Source: Choristoneura fumiferana
Taxonomy: Eukaryota; Arthropoda; Insecta; Lepidoptera; Tortricidae
DNA: 64,000 nt
Reading direction: 5' to 3'
Assembly: GCF_025370935.1 (NCBI RefSeq)
Contig: NC_133473.1
Location: 143,453-207,452, forward strand
Position numbers and translations under genes: made by a program. The stretch's first letter is position 1. Each line of letters starts with the position of its first letter. The notes beneath the pieces are model-generated. The model was not told the origin of the DNA. It worked only from the letters and a program-made list of their open reading frames with translations, and made no database searches. Below are positions 41,781 to 52,074 of this stretch, piece after piece.

Positions 41781-42440
41781 GAGGTCGCAACACTCGTAAC
41801 TCGAGAACTTTTCTCTTACAAATGTTATCTGTTCTTCGAACGATACGTGTGGCTTGCCTACTGCTACTTGTAAGTTACATTTTCCGGTCCAGTTGTTCGA
41901 AAAATTCTTTATAGAATCGAGTGATATTTTTATTTTTTACTTTTCTTCAGCGACTGTACGCGCCTTAAAGCCGCGACTCGCCCAACACACTTTGATAAAT
42001 GGACGGGGTCGCCAAACACTTGAATTCTTTTGGCGAGTGAATAGGATGGCGCTATTACGAGTGATAATGGTATCTCTTTCATTCAAAGAGGACGGACTGA
42101 AGGCAGGTTTTGAAGTGAGTACTTTTGTATTAAACAAAAAAATACCAAAGAAACATCATTGTCAATAGCTCAAGACTTATTTAGAGAGTCCGCAGACAAT
42201 GCCAGGTAACCAGACATCAAAAAGGAATAGATGTTGATAGAATTCAGTATTGCGTAATTTATTGAATCAGGCGTTACTTTGCGGAGGTCCATAACAATGA
42301 ACTAAAAGAATTTCCTTGCTCACCCGCGACCTTACGATAGCTAAGCTTATGCAAAATATGAGTGTTTTTAGTAACCAGTTTCTTTCACTGCCTGCATCAC
42401 TATGCGTTCTGTGACAGTCACTGTGACTATATTAAAAATA
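41781..42440. other. Anonymous sequence, no feature seen
   Basis: A plus-strand frame at 41854-42168 and an antisense frame are open by chance as far as I can tell. Confidence 0.4.
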
Positions 42441-42600
42441 CAATACAACGCAATACAATGACTCTTTATTGTAAACCAGAAATAGTAAGCGATACAGAAA
42501 ACAGATTCACATAGAGAAAATAAAACTACAAACTAGAAATGAAACTAGTATTAAACGTAATTTGTTACAAGCCATTGAGAAATGACGTTATTTTGCACAA
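42441..42600 (-). mobile_element. LINE 3' end, family T (TATTG tail)
   Basis: AATACAATACAACGCAATAC, AATGACTCTTTATTGTAAAC and GCGATACAGAAAACAGATTC match 55250-55330 in order. Confidence 0.78.
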
Positions 42601-42735
42601 GTATCGTTTTTAGGTGTAATGTCAATAATTTCATAAGAATATCGTTTCTTTGACGTTGCATAAAGTCAGTATTTTTTATGTACTAAGTACCCAGTTGTTT
42701 ACTTTTTAATGAATGTAAGAAATATTTCCCGGCTA

Positions 42736-42952
42736 TCCCACTAATATCATAAATAATGCGAAATTTTGTCAGTAAGTCTCTTTGTTTGTTACTTTTTCAC
42801 GTCTAAACCGCTGAATCGATTTAAATGAAATTCGGTACACATATTTTGAGTCCTGGGGAAGGACATAGGATAGTTTTTATCGTGAAAAATTGCATTGTTC
42901 CAACGGGATAGCCATAAACGAATTCTACACGGACAGAGTCGCAAGCAATTAG
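42736..42952 (+). mobile_element. Helitron-like non-autonomous element
   Basis: A|TCCCACTAATATCATAA, CACGTCTAAACCGCTGAATC, AGGATAGTTTTTATCGTGAA, GACAGAGTCGCAAGCAATTAG. The terminal CTAG has decayed to TTAG. Confidence 0.75.
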
Positions 42953-43678
42953 TTACCTATGTATTTAAGTATTACTCAAATAAAAAGACAAAAGAAAATC
43001 TAAACTGAGTCATCGGACAAGGTAAATTAATAAAATTCATCTACTTACTTGCTTTAAAACACTAAATAATAAAACTCGCTCCACCTAGCGACCTAGCATA
43101 ATTTAAGATATTTTTCTTCAACCTAATTTATACCTTACTGCTCTCTATTTAAACTGATGTAAGGCGCATAACTCTTTCAACGGTGAGCGGTTATAACTTT
43201 TACTCTGTGCTTCTCGTGACGTCTGTAACGTTGAGGCGAACATCGCGTCACCACAAAAATAGCTCGTTACAAAAATCCCCACTTGTCGCTTGACGTGAAA
43301 CCAGTGATTTGGTTATTCAGCACGTCACCAGTTACTGTATACGGTGACGTGAAATAATCTCCACCTCTAGACTCTAATGCCAGAAAGTCTGCAACATGAG
43401 AGCGCGTCACACGCGGCCTGAATGCTGATCGCCTCCGCAAACGGCACCGATAGCATCGCATAAGCCTGCTTACCGATTCCTCGAGACAACTCATTTACAA
43501 TGTAAATGTGAGTATAATTTTAGATAAGACAATAGAGACGTTTCCGCCCATTTTAGTATCGGGAATGACGCGAATTGAGAAGGATGTGGAGGAGGCGGGA
43601 CACAAGTACGCTGAAAGTTCACGGTGCATAAATTCGGTAAGTATAGTTTTACGTGGATCAGTATCATAATAAAATAAA
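42953..43678. other. Anonymous sequence, no feature seen
   Basis: The minus-strand frames at 43267-43494 and 43491-43691 carry no recognisable domain. Confidence 0.4.
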
Positions 43679-43680
43679 TA

Positions 43681-43905
43681 TCATAGGACACTTCACACCA
43701 ATTGACCTAGTCCCAAACTAAGCAAAGCTTGTACTATGGATAATAGGCAACGGATAAACATACTTATATAGATAAATAGATACTTAAATACATATTGAAC
43801 ATCCATGACCCGAGAACAAACATTCGTATTATTTATACAAATATCTGCCCCGGCCGGGAATCGAACCCGATTACTCTAACTACTTGGCCATCCGGTCGGT
43901 TTGTA
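43681..43905 (-). mobile_element. SINE family B (minus), near-complete
   Basis: ACACCAATTGACCTAGTCCC, AAGCAAAGCTTGTACTATGG, CATGACCCGAGAACAAACAT, GCCGGGAATCGAACCCGA, TTGGCCATCCGGTCGG. There is a small deletion between the B and A boxes. Confidence 0.9.
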
Positions 43906-43932
43906 TCCATAGACAGTAGGAGCCACTAGTGT

Positions 43933-44220
43933 ATCATCATCATCATCATCACGTCTCATTGTTGGGCACAGGCCTCCTCACAGAATGAGAGGGCTTAGGC
44001 CGTAGTTCCCACGCGAGCCTAGTGCGGATTGAATTCACACACACCATTGAATTGCTTTGCATCTTTGTGCAGGTTTCCTCACGAGGTTTCCCTTCACTGT
44101 AAAGCTCGTGGTAAATTTTAAATATAATTTCGCACATGAATTCCGGAAAACTCGGAGGTGCGAGCCGGGGTTTGAACCCACGATCTTCTCCTTGAGAAGC
44201 GATTGGTCAAAACACTGTAA
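43933..44220 (-). mobile_element. SINE family A (minus), near-complete
   Basis: TATCATCATCATCATCATCA, TGTTGGGCACAGGCCTCCTC, AGTGCGGATTGAATTCACAC, CATTGAATTGCTTTGCATC, GGGGTTTGAACCCACGATC. Lies 28 bp from the SINE B copy in the same orientation. Confidence 0.88.
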
Positions 44221-44262
44221 ACAAAGGCTTAAAGATATTTTTTTGGTTTAAGTATATGCTAA

Positions 44263-44402
44263 GGGCCTGTTTCACCACTTGTCGACTAACTTTAAGTGAC
44301 GGATATCTGTGATGCCGTCTCTGTTTGTTTTGTCCGAATAAACAAAGACAGCATTACTTTTATCTGACACTTAAAGTTACTCGACAAGTGGTGAAACACC
44401 CC
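44263..44402. mobile_element. MITE with TAA target duplication (GGGCTGTTTCACC family)
   Basis: GGGCCTGTTTCACCACTTGT, CGACTAACTTTAAGTG at the left is inverted at the right (CACTTAAAGTTACTCGACAA, GTGGTGAAACACCCC). Flanked by TAA (44260-44262, 44403-44405). A TWA duplication and a GGG-starting end point to PIF/Harbinger transposase. Confidence 0.88.
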
Positions 44403-44459
44403 TAAATGTCAAACAAATCTTCATTGAATACGTATGTTACACCACAGTTCTAATTATTT

Positions 44460-44580
44460 AGGCGACTTCAAAAAAAGAGGAGGTTCTATGTTCCAATGTT
44501 GTATATATTTTTTTATGTATGTTCTCCGATTACTCAGTCAATTGTGGACCGATTTTCAAAATTATTTTTATATTATCTAA
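44460..44580 (-). repeat. AACCTCCTC repeat end
   Basis: GCGACTTCAAAAAAAGAGGA followed by GGTTCTATG is the complement of the motif at 29100. GTGGACCGATTTTCAAAATT is typical of the body of this lepidopteran repeat. Confidence 0.5.
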
Positions 44581-44591
44581 TTTAAGTACCA

Positions 44592-44808
44592 CTAGCCTAT
44601 TGCCCGCGACTCTGTCTGCTTAGAATTAGTTTATCGGTATCCCGCGGGAACTTGGCAATTTTCGGGGATAAAAACTATCCCTTATTTATCCACAGGACTT
44701 AAACTATTTGTATACCGAAATTCATCTAAATCGGTTCAGCGGTTTAGACGTGATAAGGTAACAAACAAACACACAGACTTACAAACTTTCGCATTTATAA
44801 TATTAGTA
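44592..44808 (-). mobile_element. Helitron-like non-autonomous element (minus)
   Basis: On the minus strand: TACTAATATTATAAATGCGA, ACGTCTAAACCGCTGAACCG, and 3' end GGGCAATAGGCTAG|T. The CTAG|T end is intact and the 5' TC is lost. Confidence 0.75.
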
Positions 44809-44982
44809 CCGGCGAGAACCTGTAATTGGCTTTCTGTATCTATTGTTATTTTTAATCTGTATGTTTAAAGCTGTTGGTTCTCCAGAATAAAAGAGTTTTC
44901 TCTTTGTATATTTTGCAAAAGCTTAAACAATAACATTATACAGGGAGTCTCTGATCATGGCGTTTTAAATCCAGTACCACTA

Positions 44983-45105
44983 CCATGAGTTTACAGTGAC
45001 CGTACTCCATAGCGACGGCGTAAATTATTTCTATGGAGAATTGTACAGCGCCTCTACAAATAATTTACGCCGTCGCTATCGAGTACGTTCACTGTAAACT
45101 CATGG
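44983..45105. mobile_element. Foldback MITE with TA target duplication
   Basis: CCATGAGTTTACAGTGACCG, TACTCCATAGCGACGGCG and AAATTATTT in the left arm are mirrored at the right (AAATAATTTACGCCGTCGCT, GTTCACTGTAAACTCATGG). TA flanks at 44981-44982 and 45106-45107. 123 bp. The transcript would be a ~50-bp-stem hairpin. Confidence 0.9.
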
Positions 45106-45109
45106 TACA

Positions 45110-45539
45110 GGTTTCGATTCTACTCATATACCTGAGCTACTTTTGTTCTGCAACTTTTTAAAAATGTGATCACAGTTAACTTATTTTTTTTTCATACAGG
45201 TTAAATAACATTTTTAATGTAGGCGAAACAATACATAATTGACTGCACATAAATAAATGTTTATCAAAGAGATGTCAAATAAAAGGACAAGAATTATTTC
45301 ATGACCCCGTTACCTACAAAGAGATTGCGATAACACCGCCATGTCCGATACACCGAGTTAACGATTAAACTTTAAGGATCAATAAATTATCTAAATTAAA
45401 GTTATTTGAAATGTTACAAAACAAAAGTAGCTGAAATTAAGATTGGTTTTTTGAGTCTTTTTGTATTTTTTTATTTCAACTCCAAATTTTATTACTTTTA
45501 CGGTCATCGGTTTTAGTGTCGCTGCTTAAGTAACGAAAT
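45110..45539. other. Anonymous sequence, no feature seen
   Basis: AT-rich; no recognised repeat. Confidence 0.4.
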
Positions 45540-45680
45540 AAGAAACAAACAAGCTATGTGGTGCATAGGGGAAATTCGTGTCTGTACCCCTGTCCAGTGG
45601 TGGTGTAGCGGTATAGCACGTGGCACGGAATGCCGAGGACCTGGGATCGATTCCCATATTGAGATAAAAGTAGCTGAGTT
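45540..45680 (+). repeat. tRNA-like repeat (family C), with conserved 5' leader
   Basis: GTGGTGTAGCGGTATAGCAC is an A-box region and GGGATCGATTCCC a B box, with CACGGAATGCCGAGGACC between. The sequence upstream (TAAGAAACAAACAAGC..., TGGTGCATAGGGGAAATTCG) is shared with the inverted copy at 61425-61690. The tRNA-like part is therefore internal to a larger repeat. It is not a functional tRNA gene as far as the cloverleaf can be judged. Confidence 0.7.
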
Positions 45681-45844
45681 ATACGAGTAAAATCGAACCT
45701 TAAATTGAAAATCCCCATGGTCAAAGAGACCCTGTATTGTTTAAAGAAGACGCCTTAAAGTTAGCTCGTAGCGTCGAGCTCTACGCCGTAGCCGTAGCAG
45801 CTGCGTTGCGCGCGCATGCTACCAAACTTAATACTGAATCAGGC

Positions 45845-45970
45845 TGGGAGGCTACGACGAAGTTCGATAATCGAAGTTCGTATCGTACCGTCCCTCTCAT
45901 TCTCGTGTTACATAATATAACCGTCAGCGGAACGGCAAGATTCGAAGTTCGAATTTTGCACTTCACAGTA
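45845..45970. mobile_element. MITE family G
   Basis: GGCTACGACGAAGTTCGATA, TCGTATCGTACCGTCCCTCT and AAGATTCGAAGTTCGAATTT align with the 6.4- and 41.1-kb copies in order. Confidence 0.75.
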
Positions 45971-46052
45971 TGGGGTCTGTGTGCCTTTGTTATTTTTTCT
46001 GAATGTATGTATCTAAAATAAATAACCTAACCATAAAAATTTCATTTTTAAC

Positions 46053-46373
46053 ACAAGATTTTTTTGCTGACTGTTACTTCTGTTGACGGTACTTGCATTA
46101 TATGTATTGTCACTCAAACTACATTTGCATACCAAATTTCAAGTCGATGCTATTAACCGTTGAAGAGTTCCGTCCCGCGGAGACGATCCTGGCTGCACTA
46201 CCAGGATGTCACTACTAGATTAATGTATTGTCACGTGATTTACATAATTATGCCCAATTTCAAGTCAATCCGACTACTGGAAGTTGGTCGAATTTAACTT
46301 GCAAGATTTGACTACAGACAGACAGACAGACAGACACAGACAACGGGACAGGTGAAACTAAATAAAAGCTTGT
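46053..46373 (+). mobile_element. Family D element
   Basis: Starts ACAAGATTTTTTTGCTGACT, contains CATACCAAATTTCAAGTCGA and GTTGAAGAGTTCCGTCCCGC, a (CAGA)n stretch, and ends TAAAAGCTTGT. The most complete family member here. Confidence 0.75.
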
Positions 46374-46515
46374 CAGAAACAGTCAAGTGCGTTTTTAGCT
46401 AAGCGCAGCGCAGTGTAGACCTTAAAATGTAAATGTAATGTATTACCTAAGTTTGATCTACTCGTTATTACTCGTGTTTTGAACATGAAACCACCGAAAG
46501 AATAACTCATATTAA

Positions 46516-46655
46516 ATGATATTGTACCGGATAACTTACGTCTTAAATAGATTTTAGCTTGACATGTTTCGGACTAATTCATAGTCCTTTTTCTAAAAGT
46601 AACACGACGCGGCTAAACTCGATTTAAGACAAGAGTTATCCGGTACAATAATCAT
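46516..46655. mobile_element. MITE with TTAA target duplication
   Basis: ATGATATTGTACCGGATAAC at the left and, complemented, ATGATTATTGTACCGGATAA at the right. TTAA flanks at 46512-46515 and 46656-46659. TTAA duplication is the piggyBac signature. 140 bp, core GACATGTTTCGGACTAATTC. Confidence 0.85.
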
Positions 46656-46659
46656 TTAA

Positions 46660-47275
46660 TACTCGTTGTGTTCCTTAGCTATAATAATTTTTCTTTAAAA
46701 AAATGTACATGAAAGCTTCATTTTCCAAACGAACGAACGTCCCTTTTACTGCAGAAAAAAAATATTTCGAAAGGCAATCTGTTTACTGAATATGAATCCG
46801 ATTCATTTAACTATTTTCCATCAGTTCCATTGAACCAATACAGACTGCACCAAAATGTTTCAGTTTTCCTAAACGAATACGAAATTGCCCCGAGCTCATG
46901 CATCTAACAGGCCAATATTTTAGAACCCTTGCATTGACACACGCCCATACGAGCTGCAGCTCAAGTTACAGTGGTACTTCTGAAGTAGACGTTATTTACA
47001 CGAGAGGTATGCGTCACGGCAGCGGCCTCTGACTGAGATTTAGGAAGCGGTCGCTTAGCATTCAAGTCGTAAATTAAAACCGTGGGATAACAGTTTACGT
47101 TCATAGTGACGTGATATATCCTCAATGGATGCTCATGCTTCCTCGATCGATTTATTTTATGATCTGCGCAGGTAAAGGTAGCTATTGAGAATGATTTATA
47201 TAAGAGGAATTTGCTCCTTCAAGTTGAAATACAATAATTTGAAATAAAGTAAGAAAAAACGGTAATCCATTATTT
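46660..47275. other. Anonymous sequence, no feature seen
   Basis: No frame or repeat recognised. Confidence 0.4.
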
Positions 47276-47279
47276 TACC

Positions 47280-48262
47280 GAAAATTGTTTCATCGATTCG
47301 CAGAATTTTGTTATCACTTAGGAATCATTTATCAGCCTTCGTTTCATCGCTCATACAATTGCTCGAATTACCTTTTACACAGGAATCAACTTATCGAATT
47401 TTACTTCATCATTTTATTTGTATATCGACATAGTCGTTCATCGAATCGCCTTTACTACAATTTTGGTTCATCGTAAGTTTCAGTTCCTAAAATTCTTATA
47501 ACATAGAAAATCGTTTGAGCAGTGTTAGGTACTGCACTTGATAATACGTTTCTATGACAATTCATTTTATTGAAATACTAATTTAATTTTAGATGGTATA
47601 CAAATTCACAAAAAACAAAAAAAATTCAAATTTTCAAATTTTTGGTGGTACAAATTCTTATAACTGACATTTATGTAAATTATAATGTAATGTTGTATTG
47701 ATTGAATAAATAAACTAAATAAACTAAACTAAACTAAACTATAATATCATGCATGCCAAATGCAAATAACATTTGATTTGTGCGAGCGGTTCGCTCAGAA
47801 GCGACTCGGATAGGTTAAGTTCAGAAGTTAGGCTTCGATCTTAGGTATTTTTTTTATGGCAGCCCGGATAATATTGTTTCACAAATGATCTTTGCTGTTG
47901 GATTCTTATATAGAGGGTAATTGTGTATTAACTTACGACTGACCGCAATATATTTTCTAAACGTGCTGCAATAATAACAAATGCATCGTTCGATGAAACG
48001 TGACTGCGATAAAACATTGTTCGTGGCAATAATAATATACATATAGGACGTACCGTCGGTGAATCATGTTTCAATAATTTGATACTATTAATAACTGATA
48101 ATTCTATGACAGGTAAATTCGATGAATCGTTACGCTACGATTTGAAACTGATTCGATACGATTTACGGTGAAAAGTCGTTCGATTATTTAAAAAGTAATG
48201 TATTGAAGATAATGTGTTTAGAAAAAAAAAGTAATGAAATTCATGGAATAGTTTTCGATGAA
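47280..48262. mobile_element. Possible DNA element with opposed TTCATCG / CGATGAA iterons
   Basis: TTCATCG or a one-base variant occurs about five times on the plus strand in 47285-47475. The complement CGATGAA occurs about four times in 47985-48262. Opposed iteron clusters at the two ends suggest transposase-binding sites. A LINE tail lies inside (47560-47745). I could not define termini or a transposase. Confidence 0.4.
47560..47745 (+). mobile_element. LINE 3' end with AACTA tail
   Basis: GAATAAATAAACTAAATAAAC and AACTAAACTAAACTA: an AATAAA signal followed by a pentamer tail. Upstream is AT-rich 3' UTR only. Confidence 0.55.
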
Positions 48263-48689
48263 ATGAAAATCGGCGTAACAAATTTCGATATAATGATAGC
48301 TATCCAAAAAAATATATTTTTTTTTAATGAACAAAATAATAAAAAAAAACTTTTTTTACTTTCGAAAATGGCTGGATTAACGCATGTTATAGTTGGAGTA
48401 CAAATTACTCTTTCAATTGTTTCAAATTTTTGGTCGAGGTGAAGTCATATTTCTAAAATTGTAAAAACCGCTGCTTTAAAATTAATTCGACCTCAACAAA
48501 AATTTCTCCGGTTTTTTTTTAGTCGAGGCTGACAATTAATATTACAATACGGATCGAAGGATCCGGCGTCGCCTGATTGAAAACTTTTAATTAAAATACT
48601 TTCTTTTTTTTTCAGGTGTATTTACAGCGAATTGCGAAATTACTGTGAACTGTTTTTAAGTGTGTGAAATTGGTTAAAAGTGCTACTCA

Positions 48690-48765
48690 TGGGCAGTGGT
48701 GTTCGTTTCCCATCAGATGACCTGCTTGCTCGTTTGCCTCCCTCTCATAATAAAAAAAAAATCTT
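48690..48765 (+). repeat. Poly(A)-tailed LINE end fragment
   Basis: CCATCAGATGACCTGCTTGC followed by TCGTTTGCCTCCC and a poly(A) run: a common lepidopteran LINE/SINE terminus related to family E's end. Confidence 0.55.
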
Positions 48766-48784
48766 CGTTATATTAACTCTAAAT

Positions 48785-48894
48785 AATCCAAGGTATTCGA
48801 TTACAGAAGCCCTCTTGTTCTGAGAGGAGGCCTGTGCCCAGCAGTGAGACGTATATAGGCTGGGATGATGAATCCAAGGTATTTGATTACAGAA
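48785..48894 (+). mobile_element. 62-bp SINE A remnant with 24-bp target duplications
   Basis: Only the last 62 bp of SINE A (48809-48870, TGAGAGGAGGCCTGTGCCCA...GATGATG) are present. They are flanked by 24-bp direct repeats (48785-48808 and 48871-48894, AATCCAAGGTATT[C/T]GATTACAGAA) with one difference. Confidence 0.9.
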
Positions 48895-48983
48895 ACTAAA
48901 TAAACGCTACATTCAAATTTGAAAACGTTATATTTGTCTGTGAATGAAGTCATGTGAATTTAAAGCTGCAACAAATATAAATA

Positions 48984-49393
48984 AAGGCTGACCAGAATTA
49001 TAAAAAACCTCGTCATGGCTCCAAACGGTTCCAAAACCAATGGAACTAATTTTCTGCACTGTTAACAATAAATTCAAATGTCATCTGTCTATTGCTGTCA
49101 AAGTTTAACGTTGTTTACGCGTCGTATTTTAAAGTGTTATTTTGTGTTTTTGTGCGTTAAAATGCCGAAGATTAACCAAAGCCTTGAAAGGAAAATAATT
49201 CACAATGTACAAAAGTATTTGTCATTGAAAAAGTGTGAGGGATTAGAAAATATTCCTTTACGAGTAAATAACATCACCGACACCGTTGTCAATATGACTG
49301 GTAGGTATCGTATAGTAAGTGTAAAGAATGATGCAATATAAAACGTAGAAGAGCTGCCCTCGCGTCAGGTTTTTTATATTCCTGGTCAGCCTT
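48984..49393. mobile_element. 410-bp DNA element carrying a transposase first exon
   Basis: Ends AAGGCTGACCAGAATTATAA (left) and, complemented, AAGGCTGACCAGGAATATAA (right), both continuing AAAACCT. TA flanks at 48982-48983 and 49394-49395. A Tc1/mariner-like TA target is suggested. The interior holds one coding exon and no catalytic domain. Confidence 0.82.
49162..49300 (+). pseudogene. Orphan first exon of a transposase-like DNA-binding protein
   Basis: The frame MPKINQSLERKIIHNVQKYL then EGLENIPLRVNNITDTVVNM-TG ends at a good donor (G|GTAGGT at 49301), where similar lepidopteran transposon genes, as I recall them, continue with a helix-turn-helix (ATGVSxxTVxRI). No following exon is visible before the right terminal repeat at ~49355. 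The exon start ATG at 49162 fits better than the upstream in-frame ATG at 49078. Assignment is from memory of the pattern only. Confidence 0.45.
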
Positions 49394-49395
49394 TA

Positions 49396-50275
49396 GCTAT
49401 ACGTACACTTAACGTACGTACGTAGCTACGTATCTAAAACTTTTACATTGTGGATAACTTTAGCTTAGTACACGGTTGTTCTAGAAGTGCAATAAAGCAA
49501 TGGCCCTAAATATTTTATTTAGTTCCAGATTAACTTTACCGACTTATACGATTTTAGATAGAATTAATTTACTATCTACTTACGAGGGTCAGTCTATATA
49601 ATTGAATTTCCACGCATTCGTTTCAAAGCTTATTATTACAGACCCGTTCGTACAGAAAAATCTTTGTTCACAAACAAATCAGATCTGACATAAACAGAAT
49701 GGAAAAAATATTTTATTCAGGTTGAAAAGCGAAATAGTAGATTATTATTCCGAATATTTAATTAAAATGTTAATGTGACATCCATCAAAAAGGCATTACC
49801 ATGCAATAACCAGTGACCCTGTAAACAAACTACTACTATTTGCATACAAATTTGAGGGGAACTTTTGCCCTTTGGGTCGTTCCTATGCATAATCCAAGTA
49901 ACAACTGGAAAAATGTAGTTTTGGCTTTAATTAGATTACGGTTTTTTAACCGTTCGACAACTTAACTATTTATTAAGAACAGGTGATGAGGTGAATAATT
50001 AAAAAAAACTGACTCGAAGTAACTTTATACGAGGGGATACTTTGTTTTCAGGCGTAACTGGAAAATTAGAAAACAAAAAGATAAAGTAACAAATCAAGAT
50101 TTCCGCAGCATTTATTATCAACAGCATTAAAAGTCAATATGGTTGATGTAATTTTTATGCCAGGTTGGACACTCATAGAAGCTTGGCGGGCCGTAGAGTA
50201 AGTATAGCTGGACCAAATGAAAAATGTACCCCAAAACAACAAAAAAAAAACAAATCTGTTCATAAATGACAGAGT
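49396..50275. other. Anonymous sequence, no feature seen
   Basis: AT-rich; no frame or repeat recognised up to the family E element. Confidence 0.4.
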
Positions 50276-50277
50276 TT

Positions 50278-50560
50278 TGCAGGTGGTAGAACCTTGTGCA
50301 AGGTCCGCCCGGATTGCTACCACCATCTTGCTCGCTAATCCTGCCGTGAAGCAGCAGTGCTTGCACTGTTGTGTTTCGGCGTGGAGAGTAAGACAGCCGG
50401 TGAAATTACTGGCACTTGAGGTATCCCATCTTAGGCCTCTAGGCTGGCAACGCATCTGCAATACCCCTGGTGTTGCAGATATTTATGGGCGGTGGTGATC
50501 TCCTACCATCAGGAGACCCACTTGCTCGTTTGCCATCCAGTAGAATAAAAAAAAAGTTTT
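50278..50560 (+). mobile_element. Poly(A)-tailed retroelement 3' part (family E), best copy
   Basis: GCAGGTGGTAGAACCTTGTG, GCCGTGAAGCAGCAGTGCTT, CTCCTACCATCAGGAGACCC, CTTGCTCGTTTGCCATCCAG, then AATAAAAAAAAA. The plus frame ARSARIATTILLANPAVKQQ... is conserved with 13217-13505, and so is the opposite frame. Confidence 0.8.
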
Positions 50561-50579
50561 TAAATAACGAACAAAAACA

Positions 50580-50630
50580 CAACTGATTGAAAACCTCCTC
50601 CTCTTTGGAACTCTGTTAAAAATTATCTTT
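50580..50630 (+). repeat. AACCTCCTCC repeat end
   Basis: GATTGAAAACCTCCTCCTCT then TTAAAAATTATC, as at 29100. Confidence 0.45.
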
Positions 50631-50944
50631 TAACGACAACCATAAAATACTTACCGGGTGCAAATGCCACAATCAGTCATTTTGAGGCACTGACGTAACA
50701 TTTAGCCTGTTAAGACTCGGGAGCGATTGATTGAAACCATGCCTATTACATTGTTTGATTTACATTCACCTCGTAACACGCTACGCGATAAATCATTCAC
50801 AAATCCTTCGAAAGCGGCGCGTTAGATCTCACATGCGATAGCACACACGCAGCGCCGATCGAGTAGTAGTAATGCGTTTCGTGTCGCTACCACAATCTAG
50901 TTCCAGTCGGAAGCATTGTCGCTGCCTCCAAAGAATAAAATGAT
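50631..50944. other. Anonymous sequence, no feature seen
   Basis: No frame or repeat recognised. Confidence 0.35.
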
Positions 50945-51660
50945 AAAAAAACCGACCAAGAGCGTGTCGGACACGCCCAAAATATGGTTCCGTAGCTGTT
51001 ACGAAGAAATCAAGTATCTACTTAATATTTTTCTTTACCATTTTTAACCCCCGGCGCAAAAAGAGGAGTGTTATGTTTGGTTTCGTTTTTGTCATTTTGG
51101 CTACGGAGCCCTAAAAGGGCATCAGTTCTACTTCTACTTCTTCTAAGTAGCTACACTCCTGACCCGCTCCTGCCCATGCCACTCCTGGCCGTGGTCGTCG
51201 ATTGAGGCATCAGTAGGTAGTGAACAATCATGACGACTTTTTAACCCCGACACAAAAAGAGGGGTGTTATAAGTTTGACCGCTATGTGTGTCTGTCTATC
51301 TGTCTGTCGTCTGCGTGCCTGTCTGTGGCACTGTAGCTCTTAAACGGGTGGACCGATTTGAATGCGGTTTTTTATTTTAAATCAGGTTTTCTAGCGATGG
51401 TTCTTAGATATGTTTTATCATAATCGGTTAAGCCGTTTTTGAGATATTTAAACTTTGAAGTGACAAAGTCGGAGTTTTCTGGGAAAACAGTGTGGTGGCC
51501 CCTCTTGCCTTCCACGCCGCAGAGCTGGCATCTGGAGTTCGTAGTTGGCAAAAAAGCGGTGCTGGCCACTCTTGGGTATATCAGCACTATCAGGTCCGTA
51601 AGTTGCCTTTTACGACACCCACGGAAAAAGATGAGCGGTGACCTTGTCCGTTTGTAGGAA
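50945..51660 (+). repeat. Family H and family K repeats, adjoining
   Basis: AAAAACCGACCAAGAGCGTG, GGTTCCGTAGCTGTTACGAA and GGCTACGGAGCCCTAAAA are family H parts. TTTTTAACCCCGACACAAAA, AGAGGGGTGTTATAAGTTTG and GGTGGACCGATTTGAATGCG are family K, found inverted at 59700-59945. All non-coding. Confidence 0.6.
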
Positions 51661-51693
51661 CAAAGCCACTGCAGCTATTTTTGTCTTAACGTA

Positions 51694-52074
51694 TACAGTG
51701 TGTTACCGGCAACCAGGCTTTTTTTAAGGGAGGTTAGAGTAACGTTTCTGTAACTTAACCATAACATTGATTTGATTTAAAAACTACTTTGTTAACTTTG
51801 TAACAAAATTGTAATTGCCAGCGATTGCTACACAATAATGTACAGCAAAGTAAATTGACAAGTAATAATCAAAGTATCTGTCGGCTGGTTTTTACCGTAC
51901 AACGGCAAAACCTACTAGACACTGGCAAAATTGTCCTCCAATAGACAGAGCCATATTTTTCTAAAAATCTAATCTAATCTTGTTAGAAAGTCAACAAAGT
52001 CTGAATTTTAGTTTATTAATTAAATTAATGTACAGAAATACTGCTGAAGAAAATGCTGTCGGTAACACACTGTA
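51694..52074. mobile_element. Intact MITE, TACAGTGTGTTACCG family
   Basis: TACAGTGTGTTACCGGCAAC at 51694 and its complement (GTCGGTAACACACTGTA) ending at 52074. TA flanks (51692-51693 and 52075-52076). Long subterminal inverted arms as in the 9.2-9.96 kb copy. Confidence 0.88.

Noticed and set aside
44983..45105. microRNA precursor
   Set aside because: The long perfect hairpin is explained by a foldback MITE with TA target duplication. Only small-RNA data could show processing.
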